Below, piece after piece: positions 24,568 to 35,379 of a stretch of 64,000 nt of DNA. The position numbers and the translations under genes are program-made. Every line of letters begins with the position of its first letter. The stretch's first letter is position 1. The notes below the pieces were generated by a model that was given only the letters and a program-made list of their open reading frames with translations, had not been told where the DNA came from and ran no database searches. Source of the DNA: Beroe forskalii (taxonomy: Eukaryota > Ctenophora > Nuda > Beroida > Beroidae); the NCBI GenBank assembly GCA_011033025.1, contig WFMF01000057.1, positions 372,001-436,000 on the forward strand. The letters are read 5' to 3'.

Positions 24568-25885
24568 TAGGGTGCGCCCTTTTTTCAAAGTTTTTTAGGC
24601 TCTTTGACTCGATTGTAGATCTCAGTGAGCTGATCACGAGGATATCAAGTTTTGAAATTGGACAATGTCTTCCTTTGCCTCTGGGCGTTTTTTTCTGTTT
24701 CGTGACGTCACATCACGTGACCTGTCACGTGATCCGCCTGCTAGTACTTTGTGCGCTCTGATTCCGCGCGCGCAATTGCAATTCTATGCGTTCGCGGATC
24801 TGAGTTGTCTGTGTCAATTCTGTGCTATCTATGGCATTGGTAAAACTTATCTTTATTGAATAATAGAATTTTCTGTTGCCAATCTATGATAGACGCAGAT
24901 AGCAAATAATTTAAGGATCAGCTTATCTTGCCAGTGACATTTTCAAGACTGATAATTGCGATAACTTGGAAAATGGAAGCTCAAGATTATACATTGAGAG
25001 CTGAGAAGTTACATTAGTACTATACAGGGTTAAAATTGTATCCCAATCAGGAGTGTCCCCAGTCAGATCACATGACAAAGCAGAGGACACTCCCTCAACC
25101 ATTGATAGAGCAGAACAAAAGGTTCACGTGACTGATAGAGACGAAGCAAGCAGTATCTCTTTGACCATGAAGAAATCCAGTTAACAGTGACCTAGTTTGT
25201 TATATTTCAACGAGTAGGCACTCTTGCTTATTCTATTTCATCGTTCGGCAGTCTTGAAGCTTATTCCGATCCCGTGAGATTTGTGAAAAGTGAAACACAA
25301 AAAATCCGTTTTATTGTTTTGTACTTTTAATCATGAGTATACAGGAATTTTGTTCCCGCAGATTCCAAAATTAGGAAGTAAACTCCAAGTCCAGGCTCCT
25401 TGGGCTAGTAATAAGGTACCATGATAGTGATACAGAATTGCAGACTAGCTAGAGTCCGCAATTAAAGGGGTACTCACGAAACAGCTGGGAACACGCCACA
25501 CAGATTATGATAATTTCAGTCAAGCAGGGATTATGTCTGGCGTTGCAACACCCCCTGGGTCTGAAAAAGGCGGAAAAAGCGGATTCAAAACGACGGAATG
25601 TCGCTCGGAATAATGGGAATCGAGGTCTAATCCCATAGTCATGGATTAAACCTGCATTTCTGTTGTCTGATATCGCGAATTCGTACTCTTCTGATTCAGA
25701 TGATTAGGAAACGGCCAAGATAACGGTATGCAAGTTCCTCAGGATTGTGAACCGTCGCTCAAAATCTGGGCACCATGGAATTTTCTGATACCAATCTACT
25801 AATTCAACGATAGACGCAGAAAACAGATAATTTTAGAATCAGCAAGTCTTGCCAGTACCATTTTCAAGCTGATAATTGCGATTAC
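24568..25885 (+). repeat. Left long inverted arm of the MULE
   Basis: Reverse complement of 31925-33094 plus 29937-30131. Matched landmarks include the CACGTGACCTGTCACGTGA block (about 24716 and 32932), GGTTTAATCCATGACTATGG in reverse at about 25645, and the GATTCAGATGATTAGG junction near 25700. Confidence 0.85.
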
Positions 25886-26030
25886 GGCAGTCTTAAGAAC
25901 TTCTCTGACACCACCGGCTGGCCGGCCGGCTGGCCGACTTGCCAGACAGCCAGCTAGCCGGTTGGCCAGCCGGTCTGCAGGTCGCCGGCTGGCTAGTTAG
26001 CCAGCTGGTCGGCTAGCCGATCGTCTTGCC
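25886..26030. repeat. GGCTAGCCGG palindromic array, left inner copy
   Basis: Begins with GGCAGTCTTAAGAAC followed by a dense run of GGCTGGCC/GGCTAGCC palindromes. A reversed copy (about 29820-29933) ends with GTTCTTAAGACTGCC. The pair could be the ends of a nested element that occupies the centre of the MULE. Confidence 0.65.
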
Positions 26031-26232
26031 AGCAATTTTCGAGCTGATAATTGCGATTACTTGGAAAATGGGAAGCTTGAGTTTTATACACTGGGAGCCA
26101 AGAAGTATTAGCACTATACAAGGCTAAAAATTGTACATCCCAATCAGGAGTCAGGGTGCATGTGAATGCCGAGTGTCCCCAGTCAGATCACATGACAAGG
26201 CAAGGGACACTCTCCCTCAACCAATGATCGAG

Positions 26233-27012
26233 GGCAGTATTAACGAAGACCGACCGGGATAAGGGTTGAGTGAATGGGGTAGCCCAATATAACGGAGGGG
26301 AGCCCATATTTAAAGCGAGGGGGAGCCCAAGGTAGGGTGGAGCCATATGCGGTATAGCCCAGGATAAGGATTGGTCTGGTATGGTGGATCCCGTGTTTGG
26401 GGGTTAGCCCAAGGCATTGCAGAAGCCCAAGGTAGGAGCCATATGCGGTAGCCCAGGATAAGGGTTGGTCTGGTATGGTTGATCCTGTGTTTGGGGTTAG
26501 CCCAAGGCATTCCAGAAGCCCAAGGTAGGGTGGAGCCATGCGGTATAGCCCAGGATAAGGGTTGGTCTGGTATGGTTGATCCCGTGTTTGGGGGTTAGCC
26601 CAAGGCATTCCAGAAGCCCAAGGTAGGGTGGAGCCATATGCGGTATAGCCCAGGATAAAGGTTGGTCTGGTATGGTTGATCCCGTGTTTGGGGGTTAGCC
26701 CAAGGCATTCCAGAAGCCCAAGTGTAGGGCGAGCCTGGGTATGGTTAACTCTGTTATGATGTATACCAAGATTAAGGGGAGGCATTTTGACTCCCCCATT
26801 GCCCGGTATACCAAACTTGCCACCCCCATTTCCGCCTTCAATTTCCGTTATCAATTTCCGATTAGGTTCCGACTAAGTTCCGAGTAAGGTCCGATTAGGT
26901 TCCGATTAAGGTCCGACTAAGTTCCGACAAGGTTCCGACTAAGTTCCGATTAGGTTCCGACTAAGTTCCGACAAGGTTCCACTTATCCCGGTCGGTCTTC
27001 GTTAATACTGCC
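26233..27012. mobile_element. 780-bp nested non-autonomous DNA element with 31-bp perfect inverted ends
   Basis: The ends are perfect inverted repeats of 31 bp (26233-26263 and 26982-27012), starting GGCAGTATTAACGAAGACCG. An 8-bp direct repeat, TGATCGAG, flanks them (26225-26232 and 27013-27020). The interior is repetitive: about four copies of a 100-bp unit (26310-26740, long repeat-derived frames on the minus strand) and a short GTTCCGACTAA array (26860-26970). It encodes no recognisable protein. An 8-bp duplication fits hAT, P or MULE families; the GGCAGT terminus is shared with two other arrays inside this MULE. Confidence 0.88.
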
Positions 27013-27109
27013 TGATCGAGCAGAAAAAGGTTCACGTGACTGATAGAGAAGGAGGAGGAGGAAGCAAGCAGTATCTCTTTGACAATGAAAAGATCAGGGA
27101 ACGGACATT

Positions 27110-27750
27110 TCATCTCGCCGTGTGTGTCTGCTGCTTCTCCAACGACTCCAGTAGTTTCCAGATGGAAGGATGCTGACAGCTGAGGAGGCTGTTGAAGGAG
27201 TGGTGGAATGCTTCAAGGGCGTTGGTAGTCCTGGAGGATCCCTGAGCGTGTCTGTCGTAGACATTCCACATCACGAGAGGGAACATAGGATCCATCCGCT
27301 GTCCAGCCACGAGAGTCCAATCCAGGTTGATTCGAAGTAGTGGAGGATGGGGAGCTCTGTCTGGGAGGAAGGAGGTTGACAGAGACTCGTAGACCCACAA
27401 CATCAGAGAGAGGGACGAAGGCAAGAGCTGCAAGCTTCTTCACCCGCACCTTGAAGTCCAGGTCAGAGGTGTACTCCGAAGGGAGGCCCAGCTGCTTGAT
27501 GTGGTAGCCCAACCGTTACACATGTGAAAGAAACAACCTCCTCCCCAATCCCTGGAAAGACTTCTTCACAGCAAGAAAAGCACCGCTCTCATAGTCACTC
27601 AGGTACGAATCAAAGTCCCATGTCGCACTGAAGTCAGACAACCATGACTTGACCTGCTGGAAGAGACGGATGTATGTCTCCTTGCGTTTATCAGGCAACA
27701 AGGCATAAACACAAGGAACCGTAAACCCGTTCTTCTGTCCGTGCATATGC
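27110..27750 (-). pseudogene. Decayed MULE transposase fragment
   Basis: Minus-strand pieces read like the MULE catalytic region. A segment near 27746-27590 has HGQKNGFTVPCVYALLPDK, then ETYIRLF and DYESGAF (a candidate catalytic Asp). A second near 27510-27410 has QLGLPSEY and LAALAFVPLSDVVGL. A third near 27290-27120 has MWNVYDR, then RTTNALEAFHHSFNSLL (a candidate catalytic Glu) and HPSIWKLLESLE. The order matches the family, but the pieces lie in different frames and the N-terminal part is missing. The protein would have cut and joined the element ends; this copy cannot. Confidence 0.82.
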
Positions 27751-27899
27751 TAAACGAGCTTTGAAACCAGTGACGCCTCTCGTTAAGTGGTCATGATGTG
27801 ACCCAAAGCTATATGAGTACCATGATACAACGTTATATGAGTATCATGATCCGATCCTTGGTACCTGACACCATTGCTCGAACGGGATAGCATCACGTG

Positions 27900-28215
27900 A
27901 GTTCCTCCTCGAAATGTGATCCAGGTGGGTAAAAGGTCGCAGTTCTACGGTTAGGTACGACTGTTTATCCCCCATCGAAGCTTGAACGGGGATAAAAAGG
28001 TCGCAGCTGTATTTGTCTGCGACCTTTTATCCCCCTGCTTCAAACCGAGCTCATTTTCAATGGGGATAAAAGTCGCAGTCTATGGCAGAAGTGCCTTTTA
28101 TCCCCTCAGAATACAGTACAGATCAAAGGCAAAGCAGGGGGTAAAAGGTCGCACCTGTACCATAGGGTGGTAAAAGGTCGGGGGATAAAAAGTCGGGGGG
28201 TAAAAAGTCGCATCA
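27900..28215. repeat. Interspersed GGGGATAAAAGGTCGCAG repeats
   Basis: Eight or nine irregularly spaced copies of a TAAAAGGTCGCAG motif in both orientations inside the MULE. No coding role seen. Confidence 0.7.
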
Positions 28216-28269
28216 CCACATGGGTACGACAATTCATCTTGTGCTGTAACTTGATTGTACTGACATATG

Positions 28270-29640
28270 ATTATGATCTCGAGAGTACGACGTTTCATCT
28301 ACAAGGCTACGACATTTCAACTCTGGGGTTGACACCTCTTATCAGGGTAGGAAACTTGATCTCAGTGTATGACCCTTCATCTTAGACTGCGACATTACAT
28401 CTCTCGGTATGACACTTCATCTCAGGTACGACACTTCATCTCAGACAGCGACATTTCATCTCTCGGTACGACACTTCATCTCAGACTGCGAAACTTCATC
28501 TCTGGCGTGTACAATACTTCATCTCAAGGTACGACACTTCATCTCAGACAGCGACACTTCATCTTAGGGAACAAAACTTCATCTCACTCTCAGGGTTCAA
28601 AACTTCAACTCAGGGTACCACACTTCATCTCATGGAGCGACACTTCATCTCAGACTGCGACACTTCATCTCTCAGTACGAAACTTTACCTCAGACTGCAA
28701 CACTTCATCTCAGGGTACAACACTTCATCTCAGGGTACAACACTTCATCTCAGACAATGACATTTCATCTCAGGGTACGACGTTTCATCTCAGGTATGAC
28801 ACTTCATCTCAGGGTACAACACTTCATCTCAGACAACGAGATTTCATCTCAGGGTACGACACTGCAACACAGGGTACGAAACTTCACTCAGACTGCGACA
28901 TTTCATCTCAGGGTACGACATTTCATCTCAGGTACGACACTTCATCTTTTTGGTACCACAGTTCATATCAGACTTTCGACACTTCATCTCTGGCGGGTAC
29001 GATATCATCTTTGACTGCGACACTTCATCTCTGGGTACGACACTTCCCAGAGATGAAGTGTTGCAGTCTGAGATGAAGTGTCGTACCTAGAGATGAAACG
29101 TACCCCGAGATGAAGTGTCGTATCCAGAGATAAAGTGTCGCAATCTGAGATGAAGTCATGAAATGTCTCTAGATGAAGTGTCTGCCAAGACTAAGTGTCG
29201 TACCTGAGATGAAATCTCTACCCTGAGATAAAGTGTCGTACCAGAGATGAAAATGTCTTTGAGATGAAGTGTCGTACACTGAGATAAAGTTTCCTTCCTT
29301 GAGATGAAGTGTCGCAGTCTGAGATGAAGTGTACATCCTGACCGGCTAGCTGAGCTGTCTGGCAAGATGAAATTCCAGCCGGCAGAGATGGCCAGATGAA
29401 GTGACCGGTGGTGTCAGAGATGAAGTTCTTAATGAAGTGTCGTACCGAGATGAAGTTTCGGAATTATCAGCTTGAAAATGGTACTGGCAAGACTTCAAAT
29501 ATCGTTTACAGAGTTACAGTACAAATCAACTGTTTTTTGAGATGAAACGTCGTACTCTGAAGATGAAATGTCGTTGAATTAGTAGATTGGTATTTGAGAT
29601 GAAGTCGAAGATGAAATGTCATGAGATGAAGTCTCGCGAG
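28270..29640. repeat. 20-bp minisatellite folded as a large palindrome
   Basis: From 28270 to about 29045 the unit reads ACTTCATCTCAGGGTACGAC. From about 29046 to 29640 the same unit appears only in reverse complement (GTCGTACCYTGAGATGAAGT). The polarity switches once, near 29045, so the region could form a stem of several hundred bases. Open frames here are repeat artefacts. Confidence 0.9.
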
Positions 29641-30139
29641 ATTGTCCGACCGACGGTTGTCAAAATCCTGAGTCACGAACCTTTTTATGCTCGTTATCTT
29701 GCCGTTTCTGTGATCTGGAACTTTTCATACCGTTATTGGGATGGCACAATTTTGGCAGTCTTGGCTCCCATTCCGATTTTTCCAACATCGAATTATCAGC
29801 TCGAAAAATTGCACTGGCAAGACGATCGGCTAGCCGACCAGCTGGCCGGGCCGGCTAGCCGGTTGACCGCCGGCTGTCTGGCAAGTCGGCCGGCCGGCCA
29901 GCCGGTGGTGTCAGAGAAGTTCTTAAGACTGCCGTAATCGGGAATTATCAGCTTGTACTGGCAAGACTTGCTGATTCTAAAATTATCTGTTTTCTGCGTC
30001 TATCGTTGAATTAGTAGATTGGTATCAGAAAATTCCATGGTGCCCAGATTTTGACCGACGGTTCACAATCCTGAGGAACTTTTATACCGTTATCTTGGCC
30101 GTTTCTGAGGAACTTTTATACCGTTATCTTGGCCGTTTC

Positions 30140-31924
30140 GGCTATTCCGTTTGGCTGGCCGGCTAGCCGACCGGCCAGCCGGCCGGCTAGCCGGTTAGCC
30201 GGCCGGCTGGCTGGTCGGCTAGCCAATCAGCCGGTCGGCTAGCCCGTTAGTTAGCCGGCGGCTAGCCGGCTGCCGGCCGGCTTTAACCGGCACAAGCTGG
30301 CCGGTCGGCTAGCCGGCCGGCTAGTCAATCGTCGGTTAGCCGGCCGGCTAGCCTCCCGGCTTGCCAGATGAGCCGGCTAGCCGGCGGCGCCGAGCCGACC
30401 GGCCAGCCGGCCGGCTGGCCGGTCGGCTAGCCGGCTGGCCGGTCGGCTAATCAGCCGGTCGGCTAGCCGCCCGGCTAGCCTCCCGGCTTGCCAGTTAGCC
30501 GGCCGGCTAGCCGGTCGGTTAGCCGGTCGGCTAGCCGATGAGCCAACCGGCTAGCCGACCGGCCAGCCGGTTAGCCGGCCGGCTAACCCCTACTCCAACA
30601 CCCCTTTGCCTTCCTTCTCCAAACCTTCGTTTGCCTTCCTTCACTGGCGAAATATCCGAAATCAGCGTATCCAAATTTTCAGGATGCCTCAATCGGTGCA
30701 TAAGTGGGTTAACGTATTCTCGCGGTATACCTACGTATCTCGCGTCATGTAATGCCTTATCAAGATGAGAACACGTTTGATCCTACTTGGGATCGCATTC
30801 ACTCACGTGTCTTACGTGAAGATGCCTCATCACATGATCTGAACCGAATAGTAGCCAACTGAACGTGTGCAAGGTCTCATATCCCATCGCATCTCGTTAT
30901 GATCCCATATCTCGCCATATGAATGGTCTCGTATCACATCACCTCTCGTGATCACCACCCTCACTGTAGAAATAGCTTGGCGGAGGGTTCTGTTTATCCA
31001 GTTTCTCTATGACAAGACCACATCAAAGACGAACACAGTTCCAGAAAAAGATGATGAATCTACCACCTCTTCGAATGGCCCCTCTTCCACCCCCTTCCAG
31101 TCCACCTACACAGACTACATCTCCTGCTCAACCCACCTCTCCTGCTACACTTACCTCCTCTACAACATCCTCATCTACCTCTCCACTACGCCCCACAGCA
31201 CCCACCACTGCCACAGTTTCTACTGGTACCAGTTCTACGAGACATGGCATCCTCAGGAGAACAGTCCCCGACATCTGTGCCGTATGCGAAGTCAGACACG
31301 ACCCTCTCAACTGTCCAGTCCGACAAGCAAGGCTTGCTACCCACCGCAACTACATTGAATGTAGTCCTGATCAGTCCGTGTCACATGGGATACGTAATTG
31401 ACCGATGTTACTATTCTGTTGGAAGTATTTTCATCCTGCAATCAGTCATATTCACGTAACACACGTAAGTGAATGCGATCCCAAGTAGGAGAGCGATGTT
31501 CTCATCTTGATAAGGCATTACATGACGCGAGATACGTAGGTATACCGCGAGAGGCAGTCCTGAAAATTTGGATACGCTGATTTCGAATAATTTGCTCTTA
31601 ATACTGTCAGATGCCCGAGAAGGAAGGCAAACGAAGGTTTGGAGAAGGAAGGCAAAGGGGTGTTGGACTGTTGGAGTAGGGGTTAGCCGACCGGCTAACC
31701 GGCTGGCCGGTCGGCTAGCCGGTTGGCTCACCGGCTAGCCGGCCGGCTAGCCGACCGGCTAACCGACCGGCTAGCCGGCCGGCTAAATGGCAAGCCGGGC
31801 GGCTAGCCGACCGGCTGATTGACTAGCCGGCCGGCTAGCCGGTTGGCTCAGCGGCTGGCCGGCCGGCTAGCCGACCGGCCAGCCGGCCGGCCAGCCGGTC
31901 GTGTCGGAATAGTTCAAGACTGCC
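30140..31924. mobile_element. 1.8-kb nested element with GGCTAGCCGG arrays as ends
   Basis: An 8-bp direct repeat, GCCGTTTC, flanks it (30132-30139 and 31925-31932), and removing it restores the continuity of the MULE arm. The right end in reverse reads GGCAGTCTTGAACTATTCCG; the left end reads GGCTATTCCG, so about ten bases of the terminus appear lost. Next come palindromic GGCTAGCCGG arrays (30150-30590 and 31685-31910). Inside these is a second inverted pair of about 230 bp (30590-30820 and 31445-31690). The core is unique sequence. Confidence 0.82.
31009..31401 (+). other. Open frame with zinc-knuckle-like motif inside the nested element
   Basis: A 130-codon open frame, rich in Pro, Thr and Ser, ends with a Cys-X2-Cys-X3-His-X4-Cys pattern (CAVCEVRHDPLNCPV). 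This resembles nucleic-acid-binding knuckles of retroelement Gag-like proteins, but no other domain supports that. It may be a captured fossil fragment. Function unknown. Confidence 0.35.
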
Positions 31925-33094
31925 GCCGTTTCCTAATCATCTGAATCAGAAGAGTACGAATTCGCGATATCAGACAACAGAAATGCAGGTTTAATCCATG
32001 ACTATGGGATTAGACCTCGATTCCCATTATTCCGAGCGACATTCCGTCGTTTTGAATCCGCTTTTTCCGCCTTTTTCAGACCCAGGGGGTGTAGCAACGC
32101 CAGACATAATCCCTGCTTGACTGAAATTATCATAATCTGTGTGGCGTGTTCCCAGCTGTTTCGTGAGTACCCCCTTTAATTGCGGACTCTTGCTAGTCTG
32201 CAATTCTGGTATCACTATCATGGTACCTTATTACTAATACCCAAGGAGCCTGGACTTGGAGTTTTACTTCCTAATTTTGGAATCTGCGGGAACAAAATTC
32301 CTGTATACTCATGATTAAAAAAGTACAAAACAATAAAACGGATTTTTTTGTGTTTCACTTTTCACAAATCTCGGGCGGATCGGAATAAGCTTCAAGACTG
32401 CCGAACGATGAAATAGAATAAGCAAGAGTGCCTACTCGTTGAAATATAACAAACTAGGTTGTAGGTCACTGTTAACTGGATTTCTTCATGGTCAAAGAGA
32501 TACTGCTTGCTTCGTCCTCTATCAGTCACGTGAACCTTGTTCTGCTCTATCAATGGTTGAGGGAGTGTCATCTGCTTTGTCATGTGATCTGACTGGGGAC
32601 ACTCCTGATTGGGATGTACAATTTTAACCCTGTATAGTACTAATGTACTTCTCAGCTCTCAATGTATATAATCTTGAGCTTCCATTTTCCAAGTTATCGC
32701 AATTATCAGCATTGAAAATGTCACTGGCAAGATAAGCTGATCCTTAAATTATTTGCTATCTGCGTCTATCATAGATTGGCAACAGAAAATTCTATTATTC
32801 AATAAAGATAAGTCTTACCAATGCCAAAGATAGCACAGAATTGACACAGACAACTCAGATCCGCGAACGCGCATAGAATTGCAATTGCGCGCGCGGAATC
32901 AGAGCGCGCACAAAGTACTAGCAGACGGATCACGTGACAGGTCACGTGATGTGACGTCACGAAACAGAAAAACGCCCAGAGGCAAAGGAAGACATTGTCC
33001 AATTTCAAAAAACTTGATATCCTCGTGATCAGCTCACTGAGGTCTACAATCGAGTCAAAGAGCCTAAAAAACTTTGAAAAAAGGGCGCACCCTA

Positions 33095-33160
33095 TTATTT
33101 GGCAAACCCCAAAAAAAGTGGAAGCATTTGCCAAAGTTTGCCAAAAATTAAACACCTTTT
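33095..33160. repeat. Right half of the split GGCAAACTTT palindrome
   Basis: Begins with the MULE target duplication TTATTTGGC, then AAAAAAAGTGGAAGC and TTTGCCAAAGTTTGCC. It partners 24500-24567. Confidence 0.7.
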
Positions 33161-33169
33161 TGAGCTCTT

Positions 33170-33520
33170 TGGTAACACTTTAGGTACCCATAATATGCCT
33201 TTAAAGGATGCTGAATCGATTCCCAAGGTCTGTTTCACATTTTGACGTTATCCAAAAGCTGTAGGAGAGACCACATCCACATTGAATAGAGTAGAAGGCT
33301 GCAGTAACAAATTCAATATTTCATTACCTCTTATTTTAAGTTTTATGCATCTAAGTACTAAGTAGTCCGAAGTACTAAGAAGCCCTAAAACCGAAGCATC
33401 CACGCTACAATAGTCTGTTCCAGCAGCCTAAAATCAATAGTAAGGCCACACCGTTACCACTTACCACTGACCTGTTTCCACGGATTCCTGCGACATAACC
33501 CGACATAACGGTGTTGAGAA
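33170..33520. other. No recognised gene
   Basis: Unique-looking flank between the MULE insertion site and the GGAGGCT minisatellite. Confidence 0.4.
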
Positions 33521-33529
33521 TGCTAATTG

Positions 33530-35290
33530 CCTACTGACGGCTTAGTGGAGCCTACTGCCTAGTGGAGGCTATGTAGGGCCTAGTGGAGGCTGAGTGGAGC
33601 CTAGTGGAGGCTATTGGTACATATCGGAGGCTGAATGAAGCCTAGTGGAGGTTGAGTGGAGACTAGTCGAGGCTGAGTGGTGCCTAGTGGAGGCTGAGTG
33701 GAGCCTAGTGGAGGCTGAAAGGAGGCTGAGTGGAGCCTAGTGTAGGCTGAATGGAGCCTAGTTGAGGCTGAATGGAGCCTAGTGGAGTCTATTGGTGCAT
33801 ATAAGAGGCTGAATGGAGCCTAGTGGAGGGTGAGTGGAGACTAGTTGAGGCTGAGTGGTGCCTAGTGGAGGCTGAGTGGTGCCTAGTGGAGGCTGAGTGG
33901 AGCCTAGTGGAGGCTGAACGGAGGCTGAGTTGAGCCTAGTGTAGGCTGAATGGAGCCTAGTTGAGGCTGAATGGAGCCTAGTAGAGGCTGGGTTAAGCCT
34001 AGTGGAGGCTGAGTGGAGCCTAGTGATCTAGTGGAGGCTGTGTGGAGCCAAGTGGAGGCTATAATTGGTGCCTAGTGGAGTCTGAATGGAGCCAAGTGGA
34101 GGCTGAGTGGAGACTAGTGGAGGCTTAGAGGAGGCTGAGTGGAGCCTATTGAAGGCCGAATGGAGCCTAGCTGAGGCTGAATAGAGCCTAGTGGAGGCTG
34201 GGTGGAGCCTAGTGGAGGCTGAGTTGAGCCTACAGGAGACTGAGTGGAGCCGAATGGAGCCTAGTGGAGGCTGAGTGGAGCCTAGTGGAGACTGAGTGGA
34301 GCCTAATGGAGGCTGTGTGGAGCCTAATGCAGGCTGGGTTGAGCCTAGTGGACAGTGGAGGCTAGTGGGGGCTGAGTGGACTGTGGAGCCTAGTGGAGGC
34401 TGAATGGAGCCTAGTGGAGGCTGAGTGGAGACTATTCGAGGCTAAGTGGTGCCTAGTGGAGGCTGTGTGGAGCCTAGTGGTCCAGTGGAGGCTGAGTGGA
34501 GCCTAGTGGAGGCTTAATGGAGCCTAGTGGAGGCTGAGTGGAGGCTGAGTGGAGCATAGTGAAGGCTGAATGGAACCTAGCTGAGGCTGAATGGAGACTA
34601 GTGTAGGGCGGAGGCTGAGTGGAGCCTAGTGGATGCTGATTGCTGAGTGGAGCCTAGTTGAGGCTGTGTGGAGCCTAGTAGAGGCTGAGTGGAGGCTGAA
34701 TGGAGACTAGTGGAGGGCGGAAGCTGAGTGGAGCCTAGTGGAGGCTGTGTGGAGCCTAGTGGAGGCTGAGTGGAGCCTAGTGGAAGCTGAGTGGAGGCTG
34801 AGTGGAGACTTGTAGAGGCTGAGTGGAGGCTGAGTGGAGCCTAGTGATCTAGTGGAGGCTGTGTGGAGCCTAGTGGTCCAGTGGAGCCTAGTAGAGGCTT
34901 AATGGAGCCTAGTGGAGGCTGAGTGGAGGCTGAGTGGAGCATAGTGAAGGCTGAATGGAACCTAGCTGAGGCTGAATGGAGACTAGTGTAGGGCGGAGGC
35001 TGAGTGGAGCCTAGTGGATGCTGATTGCTGAGTGGAGCCTAGTGGAGGCTGTGTGGAGCCTAGTGGAGGCTGAGTGGAGCCTAGTAGAAGCTGAGTGGAG
35101 ACTTGTAGAGGCTGAGTGGAGGCTGAGTGGAGCCTAGTGGAGGCTGTGTGGAGCCTAGTGGAGGCTGAGTTGAGCCTAGTGGAAGCTGAGTGGAGGCTGA
35201 GTGGAGACTTGTAGAGGCTAAGTGGAGGCTGAGTGGAGCCTATTGGAGTCTGAGTGGTGCCTAGTGGAGGCTGAGTTGAGGATAGTTGGA
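33530..35290 (+). repeat. 21-bp minisatellite, GTGGAGGCTGAGTGGAGCCT plus A
   Basis: About 80 imperfect copies over 1.7 kb, with larger blocks duplicated inside it. For example, the segment around 34540-34640 recurs at 34935-35040. Not coding. Confidence 0.93.
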
Positions 35291-35379
35291 GCTGTCTGAA
35301 AGTTTGAATCTATAAATTGCCTTTCAAATTATTGCACAGTTTACCCTGGTTTAAGCAAGAAATTTTGTTTTATGGAGGC

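Larger units (their letters stand above)
24568..33094. mobile_element. 8.5-kb Mutator-like (MULE) DNA transposon with long inverted arms
   Basis: Both ends read TAGGGTGCGCCC inward. They are flanked by a perfect 9-bp direct repeat, TTATTTGGC (24559-24567 and 33095-33103), the size typical of MULEs. Long inverted arms (about 1.3 kb) run inward: left 24568-25885, right 33094-29937, the right arm being interrupted by a nested element (30140-31924). The interior holds a decayed MULE transposase on the minus strand (27110-27750), a second nested element (26233-27012), GGCTAGCCGG arrays and a folded minisatellite. The element is no longer autonomous. The arms still align well by eye, so it is probably not ancient. 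Confidence 0.88.
29937..33094 (-). repeat. Right long inverted arm of the MULE, interrupted
   Basis: Reads as the reverse complement of the left arm from 33094 back to 31925, then resumes at 30131 back to 29937. The gap is the nested element 30140-31924. A 34-bp segment (GAGGAACTTTTATACCG...) is tandemly doubled at 30072-30139, next to the insertion. Confidence 0.82.

Noticed and set aside
24537-24859. Two related open frames at 24.5 kb (+) and 33.1 kb (-) taken as a duplicated gene
   Set aside because: They are the two inverted arms of the MULE; similarity comes from the element, not from coding.
26240-26854. 204-codon minus-strand frame rich in Gly, Leu and Pro
   Set aside because: Produced by the 100-bp tandem repeat inside the nested element; contains no domain.
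28369-29076. 235-codon plus-strand frame with HFISSQGTTLHLR repeats
   Set aside because: Derived from the 20-bp minisatellite; the frame ends where the array reverses.
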